Assembly (NCBI GenBank): GCA_009599575.1
Contig: VWND01000030.1
Location: 272,845 to 336,844, forward strand
Length of the DNA: 64,000 bases
Source of the DNA: Blumeriella jaapii
Taxonomy: Eukaryota > Ascomycota > Leotiomycetes > Helotiales > Drepanopezizaceae
Direction: 5' to 3'
The position numbers and the translations under genes are program-made. Of this stretch, positions 21,411 through 32,241 are shown piece by piece (positions within the stretch are counted from its first letter, which is position 1; each line of letters opens with the position of its first letter). Under the pieces are notes generated by a model. It had not been told where the DNA came from. It ran no database searches and saw only the letters and a program-made list of their open reading frames with translations.

Positions 21411-23364
21411 GCCAGGACGAGGGCAGGATGAGAATAGGACCTTATACTTCTACCTCCCGCAATCAACTTTGAGATTTCTCCGGCCCGCCGTGAGGCCTTC
21501 GAATAAGGTTATCAACATGGTCCGCCCTTGCAAACGACGTACATATAAGTGTGTGTTGTCATAGAAGAAAAAAAATTGAATTTGTCTCGAGAGAAGTAAT
21601 ATGTCTTGAACTTAGCTCAAAGCATGTGTACTTTCACACCAATAAGTTTACAGTGCAGGCCCGCGGCATAGTTCAGCTTGCATATTGAACCCAATTAAAT
21701 TCTGCCTTTATTGGATACTTGGCAACGCTGCCATCTACTATTGGATAATGCCCTTGTAAATAGCCCCTTGTAATGGAGTAGCAGCCGAACGTAAAAGCGA
21801 CATTCTTTCATTCTTTGGCCCAGGTATTATAGTAGATCATACTCTGTGGTGACGTATAGTACTGTACTGTGCTGAACTGTAGAACTGGCTGGTGCATATC
21901 GTACCTAGTACTATGGTAGACATGCTTCAAGACTAACTTCTCATGAGCCTCTGTTGGTATCGCAGCGGATGACACCGGAGAGACTAGGTAGGCTGCTTGT
22001 ATGGCTTCTGTATGTTTTCCATTCACGATGCATCGTGCCAGAATACCCATGCTCTATAGGAGACGCACTTCTTCAGCGCAGCATCACGTATTACCCACGT
22101 GTTCCTAATACCCTTGTGTTGTCTGTCTCCACAGCTTCCATACGGGTAAAGAAGCAAATAAGCCTTTGTTGTTGCGAAGTCGAGCCAAATCGCCGATCCT
22201 ACCGGAACAGGGACGTGGGAGCCACAACGCCGGGCGGAGATTCCACCCACTCGGATAGCTACAGTACCGTACACAGTACAGTACAGTACACTCCTTATGT
22301 ACGAGCTCTGTCACCGAGTCTGCGTTGTGGCTCAAAGTACGCACACATGCAAGTGTAAGCGTTCCAAGAGGAGAATATTCGCAGCTCGGAAACCATGCCA
22401 ACCTCTGTGGGAAAATAGTCGTTACCGTAGCAAGGCTACCACGACTTCTACCGTACTACTGTACGGTACGATACTGTACTGTACCGTAAGTACACCGTAG
22501 CTAAATTGGCGCCACGGCCCTAGTCTACTGTTCTGTACATACTTCGTACTTGGGTGAATTCATATTAGTTCGATATCTGTGCGTAGGTGCCCGTTTGACT
22601 GATGCCGATCAGAGACTTGGCAATGCTGCTTCTGCTAGTTTTTCTGGTATCTTGTATGGCCTTTTGGTGGCTGCAATCACTGCTTTACATCGTTCTAGCG
22701 TTTCTCGAACTAGCTCGGGGATTGGGCCTGTTGTAATAGCTCCCACGCTTCCAAAGCCATTCCCCGAAGCTTGGGGTGCGACCAAAGCATCTTCGGTTAT
22801 TGATCTTCCGTATACTTTTTCTTTCATGTAGGTCGTTTTGACAGGAATCATCAATTCCAACTAATCGCAGGCCAAAGAATCGGTGTGATATCAACAGCTG
22901 CAAGCAGTTCTTACATCAAAGCAGCTGCGTAACCTTTTGCACTATCTTGTTGAAATTGAAGATCTGAGTGTTTTTCGAGTATTCTTTAAATCTCCGGAAT
23001 AAGAACACCTGAACACAAGCCAGCGATTATCGATTCCCAATCTTCGTATCGGCTTGATATTAATTCCTCAAAATATTCATCCGATTTTTCGTTGATCTGG
23101 ACTTGTTACGCCATCGTCGTGTTTAAGGTTCGAATAGCAGGGAGATACCATTGAAATGAATCGGTCGGTTGATTGTTGAACCGATCTCTGCCTTCAGCGT
23201 TCTCCCTTGTTGTCTGGCCTCTATATATACAGTTTCTGATGAATGGGGCTCTGGGCATCATGTGACCTCGGCTTTCTCCGACCGGCCTGCTCGTCCGGCG
23301 GAGGCATCTTCGACCCGAGTCACCTGACTGCACATGACCCGTCACATGACCTGGCTCCTGCCCC

Positions 23365-23395
<31 letters not shown>

Positions 23396-25605
23396 AGCGT
23401 TCGAACTAATAACCTTTTCGTTTAAACGTTTTCGTTGAGGTGTATTTAAGCCGGCTTTGTCTTTTTGACAACGATGTTGCGGTGCTAATCGATTCGATAT
23501 TGCATCTTGAACTCAACGTGTAGAAATGTTAAGACGAAGAGCAATTTGGTGGTAAGTTTGATTGGCGTCGATATAAACGGTTTGGGAACGCCATTATTCA
23601 TCTCAAAACGTTGGTGTTGTGAGAGTTTTTAGTGGCTCCATAATCAAAGTCGTAAAGTCTGATTGAAAAAGTGGCAAGTTGGCATGAATGAAAACATGGG
23701 CCAGTAAGTGCTCTTGTAAACAATCCCCTTGCAACAAAACGCTCGGGAAGCCAGAAAAAGGCACGAGGTAGATTTGTTATTGTTTCCACACGTACCAGAG
23801 TACATGGCTCTCTGCCAATCCTACTGTATCGAATCTAGATACCTTGGATCCTAAGAATCTCGAATTGCAATTGCGGTCATGCTACTGATTCAACCTTTCC
23901 TTCGCTTGTACAGTAGCATGTGCGTCTGAGACTCGTTCCGATCTTTTGCGAAATTCAATCTAGACAAGTGGTCTTCGTTCTTCTGTATAAGATGATCAAA
24001 GCTCTTCTTATTACGCTTAGGTCTTTGATAATCCAATGGAAGTTCTCGTCGCTTTCTGGAAAAGGTCAATGATACACAAGTGAGATTTACAGTACATACA
24101 GTATCTGGAGATTTGGGTTGAATTAATTGCTTGTAGACAAACTTTCTTTTATTGCATCGACTCTCATCGTTAAACATACCTTTTCTGCCCCGAGCGCGTG
24201 CGATGAAACGTCAACCTGTCTTTTCCAGCTGTTACTGGGCTTATATAGAAAACCACACGCCCACCTGTCTTGCGGGCTATTACAGTCTAAAGAACTCATC
24301 TTGCCTTGTGAATATTTCCCATTTGTGAATCTGATCCTAGGCCTAGAGAATCCGTTTGATTATACTGTAACATCGGACATTCTGTCGTCGCGCTCTTCAA
24401 ATTTCTAACAACGCCGCGGTGGTCATGGACAACTCTCCCCCACAAGCTCTTGGTTGAAAGCGGGCTCTCGGGAGACACTGACTCGAACCGAGTTCCAAAT
24501 CTTAATCAGTACCTATCTTATTGTCCTCGAAGATCCAGACACGTCTTCAACTGAACCAAACCAAACCAATCCGCAACCGGTTATCTTTTTCCCATTGCAC
24601 TCCTTAGCAGTATTTTCAACCTTTGCAGCCAAAGATAACACTATTGAAATAATTGGCAATAATAATGCTATAAGATAACTCTAAGTTTTTTAACATAGCA
24701 ATAGTTGTTTTGCTTAGCGACAGTAGGATATAAAGATATTATCGGCCAATTATAACCCGAAGTTCCTGGGGACCCTTGTTGAACAAAGGACAAAAGACAA
24801 CCGCTGTACAGTACATACTATAGCACGCAAATTATAGTGCCGCCAAGCAGAACTTCTACCAAAAGATACGATGAGATAATAAGGCTGGCGACACTAGTGA
24901 AAAACTCTGATCTGGGAAAATGCGGACCTGCCTTAAGAAGTATCTCATATCATAGAACCCGCCGGGCCAGAACCGAAAAGACCAGTGGAAGTGCCTAGAC
25001 CGTATGCTGGCCGTCCGCGCGGCTGAACGCGTACAGCACGTCGTCTCCCCGAGCCTGACTTTGTGTCGATGGACGAAAGTCAGGCGAAAAAAGAACAGCA
25101 GAGTTGTTAGTGGCAAACGCTTGGTTGGGCCTGGAAAAGGTAGCCGAGCATCCTTTGCTCCCTCGTTTTCAGATCCTCGACTTTCACTTCAATGATACCA
25201 GATAGTCTGCCGTGCAATAGGACCATTTTGGACTGCGATGTGTCTTTCCAAAACATCTGATGGTCCAACTACCCAGAGGAAACAATATCCCCTCGACTTG
25301 CGAAAAGGAAAATGGTACAAATCCTCTTGTAGAAGGACTCAACTGGAAAGTACACTCGCGCGTTTGGCATGAGAAATCGAAGCTGTGTCTATCTAGATCT
25401 AGCTAAAAGCTCTCCTGTCTGGTCTCCTCTTCTACCCAAGACACAACCGAAGGAACTATCCCCCAGCAATTTCGAAGGGAGAAGTTGCTGTCCATACGCC
25501 ACCCACGATCTCCAACGACGTCCCCATTCAAACCTCTCCAGAACCCACGTTACGTCTCAGCAACCCCCACCATTCCTCTAAACCTCCCAGAAAGCTGCGG
25601 GCACG
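21411..25605. other. 4.2 kb gene-free region with GTAC palindromes
   Basis: No gene can be supported on either strand. The region includes clusters of CAGTAC/GTACTG palindromic runs at about 21855-21880, 22260-22292 and 22446-22492, a CTCCTGA heptamer run at about 23365-23395, and AT-rich patches at about 24640-24740. It may be decayed repeat sequence. Confidence 0.5.
22260..22492. repeat. Clustered CAGTAC/GTACTG palindromic motifs
   Basis: Runs such as CAGTACAGTACAGTAC (about 22276-22291) and GTACGGTACGATACTGTACTGTACC (about 22461-22485 region) alternate self-complementary GTAC cores. A similar cluster recurs at about 28680-28708. Confidence 0.7.
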
Positions 25606-25898
25606 ATGAGAGCCCCTAATCCTGTACAGCGGATGGCTGCCAGTGCAGAGCATTGCGCCGAAATCATGGAGCGTGTCACTAGACCAGGTACCACCGACGA
25701 ACAGCTTCACGAAATCAACAACCGTCTCCACCGTCTCAAGAGAGACTACAGTACCTACCGAAGTCGGGACCTTCAGCGACCACCCCGGGGAAAGTGATGG
25801 GGGGTCTTGCGAACGTCGGCAAAAAGGCCTACGGCGATGCGCGGCGCGAAACGGAAGAGGATACACAGAAGCGAAAGAAGACGAACACGTCTCAGAGG
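25606..25898 (+). pseudogene. Possible small hypothetical gene or remnant
   Basis: A 63-codon frame (MRAPNPVQRMAASAEHCA, then TDEQLHEINNRLHRLKRDY) looks like a short amphipathic protein. Its stop at 25795-25797 overlaps the start of a second protein-like frame (MGGLANVGKKAYGDARRE, then a Lys-rich tail) to about 25898, two frames away. The two may be halves of one gene split by an indel, or chance frames. No family is recognised. Confidence 0.3.
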
Positions 25899-28800
25899 TG
25901 AGTGCTGCCTCTGTGAATCAGATTACCATATGCTGATTCTGTTCGAGCCTGCTCGGTCAGATGGCAAACCAGGGTGGTGATATGTGGGGGAAAAGGGTCA
26001 CGGGAACGATGAGACTGAACACTATCGCATCGCAATTAAATCGTTATTTGCGTCCGCTAGAAGAGGGATTCGATTATTAGGAAGGTGCTGGATACTGAAT
26101 AATCGGATGTGAGGACATGTTCAATGTTCGAAACAAGCGTTAATCCCATAGTCTGGGACATTGTTGATCTCTCGGGGGTTCCCTTTGTTATCCTTAAATC
26201 GGATGTTCGACGATCTTGGTTCTTTAAGCAGATGCAAAACGCTTTCAAGTACCTTGGGGGTTGGTAGGCCATGCATCGACTTATAGTCGCGCTTTTGGAA
26301 CGTAAAAAGATTTCTTTCCTATTCTGGGTCTGAGATCTATACATACAGAAAGGAAGAATCCGCTAATTTAACCGAAGCACGAGAACTAGTTCTTTGCTCG
26401 CTCCTGTACACCGATCCACCCCCTCTCGATCTCAACGTGAGAATAAAAACAATCTTCCCTTGTCTTCCGATAGCTTTCCCTCTCATTCATGTCCTCAACA
26501 CCATGCACCAATCAACACGCCAATACGATGGCCACATCGCCGGAAGCGATAGCAGCCACAACGGTTCCAGAGAATCCTCCCTCGAACACCCACAACGCTC
26601 GTTAGATATAGAGTCACGATGTCCTCCGATTCTCTTTATGAATGTGTGACGTTGCCTAGAACCAGCAGAACCGTTTGATCAATAGTCCATGAGATCCTCA
26701 TGCCGAACCCCCTGGATTTTCACCCACGAGCCTTGGTCAATCACGTTAGTGCAACCTCGTCATGCCCGAGGGCTGGTTCGATGTCGAGATCCGAGATTCT
26801 TACTAGCGGCATAACAGCTCCAGAGATTGAAGTTGCTACCCATTCCACTCAGACAACGAATCTCCCTACGTCCAGCCTCGGTCTGCGTCATGTTCGGCTC
26901 ATCCTTTCGCCATACCGCCCAGTATTCATGCCCTCCCACGCAAGACTCTAGAATCGATTTACCACGAGGCTCGAAGCCATAATGGTTGTTACCAGGCTGC
27001 GAGGGTCTTTCAGGGGGGGGGGGGGGGGGGGGGGGTTCAAGCTCTACTCCCGTGATCCGATGCTAGTATTATAACTCACAAACGGGGTACTGTATAATAC
27101 TTCAACATAATCATTCCATTTCACAGCCAACAGAAAACCCATCGTTCTCATAAGAACCTCGAAATGTCAGTACTCGTGATGGTGGTTCTTCAAACTGAAC
27201 ATGAAGAAGTCAAAGCACGGGATCCCATCCGTCATCAAATCGACAGACACCTGCATGTACAGTACCACGCTGATAGGAGCACACCAAGTCGACAATCACG
27301 GCGTGATCGGCTTCCCCCTCCCTCCAAGCACGCCGTCGTGGTCACTAGGGGTGAGGCCTGAATTGGACTTGCACACATGTCGCAAGCGCCTCTTCCACTA
27401 CCCTGCATTTGCGCCTCGCATTTTCCTAGATGAGGTAACCGAGACAGACAGTTGGTCTTGCCAGAAAGGTGCTTGGAAATCTCATAAGTTGATACGCGGG
27501 AACAACAAGAAAAAGGTGGGCAAGTGATGAGTGGGATTTTTGCCGCGAGGGGAGGGGGGGGGGTAAGATCAGGTAGACTTGCTTTTATCGGACACTCCAA
27601 ATCAAAAGCTCCAGAATCTCCTCGGACATCAATCCCACCCGGAGTTTCCAACGCGTATCCAAAAGACCGTAAGAGTGCTCGTATACCTTTTTCGACTGGT
27701 GAGGTCCTCCTGGGGATTCACGATGTCAGATTGCGCCGTTGACTCGCTTATTTGTGTACATGTGCAGTACAGTACCGGCATTCGACCCCAACACACACTT
27801 GGACATCGATACACGGCAAGACTCGCAATTTCTAATATTCCGGTCGATGGATCGTAAATGCTGTCCTTGGTATGAGATGTCGCTCGAACACGGCACACAA
27901 ATGGATTGGCCAACAACCACACTGACTGTACTGTGATCGCTCAATTCCCAGAAACCAGCCAGGCGCTACTGTGCCAAAGTGACATTCCATCTTTAGCCAC
28001 GGCTTTACCGTCTCTCTTCCCATCAACAGGCAGTTGGCCTAAACCTGCTGCCCAGAGATGCTGACTGTCAGATGGTCGAATCACGTGTCAAGCGCTGGGT
28101 TTGGTTTGGGTTTGGGTTTGAAAAGCTACGACGATACTTCCGTCGCCAGGTCAAATGGATCCAGCAATCACTCTCATTACCGAAGCAAGAGAAACGAAAA
28201 TCCAAGTGCCGGCTGTCCCCTCGAGAATGCCGAGTGTAATGCTGTAGACTCTTCGCAGCGCTTGACGCGAGCATCGAGCCGCTAGTGGACGGGATATCGC
28301 TGGGGGTTTGCGACAGAAACACGAGAAACTCTCCAGAGGTGCACAGTAGACGATGTTTTGGGAATCGTCCAATCCAGATACCAGATCGCGGATCCACTCT
28401 GCTCTCCTCTGTCCGTAGTTCAGCCGCGTAACACTGGTAGGATTTGGGAACGAGAAGCTTGTTTTGGAGGTTAATTCGAAACGCGTTTCGCGGTTAGCCA
28501 ACAAATGGTCAACCTGTCTCTTCTGTCTCGAAGCGACGCTTCGGAATCATCAAGGAGTTGGTCTGTACACTCGAGAGTGGCCGATATGCTCTTGGCAGCT
28601 GGCAAGACGGTACAAACAAACACAAGCGAGAATAGCTCCACGTCGAAGCCGTCGTTGTCTTCCCGAGTGGTACGTAGGTAGTATGTACTGTAGGTACTGT
28701 ACAGTACAATGCTTGACCCTGTACCCGCTCTCCAAACTGGATCAGCGTGTGGTGGTGGTAGCTCGAAACGAAACGTGTCGAAACAAAACACCGTCGTGAA

Positions 28801-28998
28801 ACAAACTTTGTCGACGTCGTGAGAACTGAATGATCACCGTAGGGGCTCAAACAATGGACGAACACGAGGACAACCCAACACAATATATATTCTGGTTCCT
28901 TTCCCCTCAAAATACTCATCCACGCCACGCTGTCATCACCCTTCTCGACCACCAACACATCTATACCGCTCCATCCATAACACACAGACAAGCACGCG
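25899..28998. other. 3.1 kb without a supported gene
   Basis: Only short mixed frames are seen. A 23-G homopolymer lies at 27013-27035, a shorter G run at about 27547-27562, and GTAC-rich palindromes at about 28680-28708. The final ~150 bases are probably the 5' flank of the UstYa-type gene, with an AATATATATTC TATA-like segment at about 28882-28891. Confidence 0.5.
27013..27035 (+). repeat. 23-base poly-G homopolymer
   Basis: An uninterrupted run of G in intergenic DNA. The exact length should be treated as uncertain. Confidence 0.85.
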
Positions 28999-29987
28999 AT
29001 GTCATCCCATATCTTATTCGAGGCTCTGTCAACGATAGAAGAGCACGAGAACGACTCGGCGGCGTCGACGACCGACGTTGACGAGACGTCTCTCTTGGGC
29101 GAAGAAGAAAAAGGATGGTCACCCCATATGCCGAGGCGATCAAAGCCGAAGACGCGTTTCCATTCCTTCAGATGGATAATCGACACGCTCTTGCTATTCA
29201 CCACTCTCGTCTCGGTACTCCTCCTATGTTGCAAAGGGAAGAAGATGAGCCACGCCTCGCCGTTGCGGCAGGTAGGCGGTGATTACACCGGCGCCGGTCC
29301 AACATGTAAGACCTCTTCCGCGCCCATTCCCCCCCGCCCCGAAAGGATCTCGCGAGAGAAACCTGCTAACCCAAGCCGCAGTCAGCACCCAAATCACCAA
29401 GTTCTCTGAGGACCTCCGCTACACGCCCCTCGACCCCTCCAGGATGTTCAGCCCGTCCACCCACGCCGCCTGGGACGCATTGCTGCCCTCCGGCGGCGGC
29501 CACAGCCCGCTCGCCACCTCGCCCAACGAGACCTTTCTCACCACGACGCTCACGCACCAGCTGCACTGCGTGTACACGATGGCGCGCATCTTCTCCGGCG
29601 TGGTGCTGAACCAGACGGCGCCCCTCGCGCCGGGCGCCGTGCCGGACGACTGGCACCGCCACTTCATGCACTGTGTCGATTACCTCCGGCAGAGCGTGAT
29701 GTGCGCGGGGGACGTGGCGGTCGAGGTACACGAGCCGGATGCGTCGCCCGAGATTGGGCCCGAGAATGCGGAGTGGAAGGGTCACCATGGTGCGTTGCTT
29801 TCTCTTTGGTGCCTCTCGCTGTGTGCTGGGTTCGGCTGACAACAGAACAGTATGTAAGAATTATGGCGAGGTGACGGAGTATCTGGAACGTGAGTACTCT
29901 GGCATTTGAGAATGGACGACACCAGACTGACCTTTCTCAGAACAAAATGCCGATGGCGTGAGGGTTGTTCTAGGTCTCCACGACTGA
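28999..29987 (+). CDS. UstYa-like (DUF3328) oxidase-type protein, 4 exons
   Basis: Exons 28999-29305, 29382-29789, 29851-29889 and 29941-29987 join in phase to 266 residues. An acidic cytosolic N-terminus with LLGEEE is followed by one membrane segment at about 58-78 (IIDTLLLFTTLVSVLLLCC) and a luminal domain. That domain carries HQLHC and about 35 residues later HCVDYLRQ, the two paired His/Cys motifs that define the UstYa/DUF3328 family, and VCKNY near the end. UstY proteins oxidise and cyclise ribosomally made peptides (ustiloxin, asperipin, phomopsin pathways), or halogenate or oxidise other metabolites. I see no UstA-like precursor with repeated KR-flanked cores nearby, so a RiPP role is inference. 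An aminotransferase gene converges on it from the right. Confidence 0.9.
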
Positions 29988-30829
29988 GATGTCGAGAGAT
30001 TCGGGAGAGCTGTTATTTAATCAGGATTGAAGCAGATGATGAGGTAGACTCGGGGCAGGCGCATAATGTTTCCTGATATAAGATAGCCTCCTCGCTTGAA
30101 TGCAAAACACCACGAATACAGTGGCATCAGAAGGTCCAAGTCAAGCATTGCCTTCGTAATGATGTCCGAAAAACATTGACGGCTTTCCGAAAAGGTGACA
30201 GTCAAAAACTGAGGCGAAGAGGAGCAATTGACCCAAGATCGCAATAAAACATCAATGGACGTTTTGTCTTTCCGCATCGCGTAGACCCCATCTGCTGGCT
30301 TCAAACACGTATTCTCACTGATAGAGAAACCGGGAGACACGACACACACACACACAGATAGAGAGAGAGATGAGTGTCTGATAAAAGAAAATCAAACACT
30401 ACCATGGCATAAAAGCGTTCTTCCTCTGCTCTGACGGCCAAAGCTACCATGACATAAAAGCGTTCTTCTTCTGCTGACGGCCAAAGAACCAAAGGTCAAA
30501 AGTCAGGTACTAAAGAGCTTTGGAGACAAAAAGAATACCATACTCATGACCCTTCCTGCACTAGCAAAGCAATGTCGAGATATTCTTCCTACGTCGAATC
30601 CGTGGAAGCCATGAAGGCGTAGCAGGACTCGGATTCGGGCTCCCCGTCTGCTGCGGAGCCAAGAAGGTGTGCTGTCAATTGGACATTGACACAACTGGGC
30701 AACGTGTTTGTAGCTGCGAAAGATTGGTTTATTTTATCGACATGTGGACTTTGACTGAGATAGCGCTCAGCTTTCTCGAGTTTAGATTCTGCTCGTCGAG
30801 ACGAGAATCACCAGCGCACCAACTAGGCC
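29988..30829. other. Convergent intergenic region with a 44-bp duplication
   Basis: 840 bases lie between the convergent UstYa-like and aminotransferase genes. No gene is seen. A short AC/GA microsatellite lies at about 30343-30370. A duplicated ~43-base segment (ACCATG(G/A)CATAAAAGCGTTCTTC...GACGGCCAAAG) lies at 30400-30486. Confidence 0.55.
30400..30486. repeat. Two tandem ~43-base copies
   Basis: TACCATGGCATAAAAGCGTTC...GACGGCCAAAG is repeated immediately with a G-to-A change and a 3-base length difference. Confidence 0.85.
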
Positions 30830-32137
30830 CTACTCTTCAGCAGCGACCTCCTTGATTGCATCCGTGATAATCTTGATGCCCGCTGCCATATCCTCCTTGG
30901 TGATATTCAAGGGCGGGATGAACCTCAGCGTGTCATAGATCGACGTCGTCAGGACTAGCATATCCTTCTCCATGCACTTGGCTTGGATCTTGCTCGCGAA
31001 GCCCTTGTCCGGCGTGCACTCCACCGCCAGCATCAGTCCCAAGCCCCGCACATCGTGGATCAGCCTGCCAGTCTCCGCGTCCTTCCAAGCCGCGTCCAGC
31101 GCGGCTCTGAGTTCCGCCCCTCGCGCCTCGACGTTCTTCAGGATCTTCTCTTCCTTGAAGGCCTGGGCCACGGCGACTCCCGCCGCGCACGAGACTGCAT
31201 TTCCGGCGTAGGTCCCACCCATCGAGCCGGGCTTTTGCAGATCCATGATCTCTTTCCTGGATACGATGCCGGAAAGGGGGAAGCCGTTGGCGATGCCTTT
31301 GGCCATGATCATTATGTCGGGACGCACCTGGTAGTGCTCGATCGCGAACATCTTTCCAGTTCGGCCGAATCCGCACTGGACTTCATCCACGATCAAGAGG
31401 ATGTTGTTCTTGTCGCAGATCTCTCGCAGCTTGGCGAGATATCCGGCGGGAGGGGGGACGTAACCGCCTTCTCCCAGCACGGTCTCGACGACGATGGCCG
31501 CCGTATCACTCGGCGCCGTCTCTCTCTTCAACAGCAACTCCAACTGCAGGACCGGGTCCATGCAGCAATTCTCGAATCCAAACCTCCCATCGGAGCGAGT
31601 CGCGAGGGAGCATTGCCTGCAGTACGGGAACGGCACCGAGAACACGCCTGGCATCAGGGGCGCGTAGTTCTCCCCGTAGACCGTCTTGCTCCTCGTCATC
31701 GCCATGGTGCCGAAGGTGCGTCCATGGTACGAGCCTTGCATCACAATCACATTCTGCTTCTTGGTCGCATGTCTCGCCAGCTTGACAGCCGCCTCGACAG
31801 CCTCGGCCCCAGAGTTCCAGAAGAAAAACGTGTCCAGTGACTTGTGGGGCATCAGCGGCAGAAGCGCGTCGACGAGGTCGAGATAGGATTTCTGGAACGC
31901 GATGTTGACCTGGCCATGCACCAGCTTGCCGACCTGCGCTTGCGCGGCCTTGGTGACGGCCGGATGGCAATGGCCGAGATTGGTGACGCCGATACCTGAG
32001 GTGAAATCGAGCATTTTGCGGCCTTCTACTGTCGTGACATAGCTGCCGGATCCGCTCTCCAGGACCTCTGTTGAAAGGCGTCCGATTCCTTTGGCGACAT
32101 GCTTGACGCCGAATTGAGCGAGCTTCGTGAGACTCAT
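30830..32137 (-). CDS. Class III (PLP) aminotransferase, 4-aminobutyrate aminotransferase-like
   Basis: The single exon encodes 435 residues from the preferred ATG at 32137 (MSLTKLAQFGVKHVAKGIGR). The frame is open 69 codons further up, but that part is non-coding in character and contains the TATA-like box. The fold I cofactor sites are visible: FWNSGAEAVE (phosphate), SYHGRT, the DEVQCGFGRTG Asp (about 251) and MAKGIANGFPLSG with the PLP lysine at about 280. Class III enzymes move an amino group from an omega-amine such as GABA or ornithine to 2-oxoglutarate. Substrate is inferred from resemblance to GabT-type enzymes. A Cys-containing insert (YCRQC ... ENCCMD) at about 172-203 is notable. 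There is no obvious mitochondrial presequence, so it could be cytosolic. Confidence 0.9.
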   Translation of the reverse strand: MSLTKLAQFGVKHVAKGIGRLSTEVLESGSGSYVTTVEGRKMLDFTSGIGVTNLGHCHPAVTKAAQAQVGKLVHGQVNIAFQKSYLDLVDALLPLMPHKSLDTFFFWNSGAEAVEAAVKLARHATKKQNVIVMQGSYHGRTFGTMAMTRSKTVYGENYAPLMPGVFSVPFPYCRQCSLATRSDGRFGFENCCMDPVLQLELLLKRETAPSDTAAIVVETVLGEGGYVPPPAGYLAKLREICDKNNILLIVDEVQCGFGRTGKMFAIEHYQVRPDIMIMAKGIANGFPLSGIVSRKEIMDLQKPGSMGGTYAGNAVSCAAGVAVAQAFKEEKILKNVEARGAELRAALDAAWKDAETGRLIHDVRGLGLMLAVECTPDKGFASKIQAKCMEKDMLVLTTSIYDTLRFIPPLNITKEDMAAGIKIITDAIKEVAAEE

Positions 32138-32232
32138 GATAGTGCCGGTGTCAAGAGAGTGAGCATGAGACAAGCAGGTAGTGGAGGTGGTGAGAGGTGG
32201 TGAGAGTTGTGTCGTTGGAACGTCAATGTTGA

Positions 32233-32241
32233 TCTTATATA
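32233..32241 (-). promoter_or_regulatory. TATA-like box of the aminotransferase gene
   Basis: CTATATAAG on the minus strand, about 100 bases upstream of the ATG at 32137. Confidence 0.55.
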
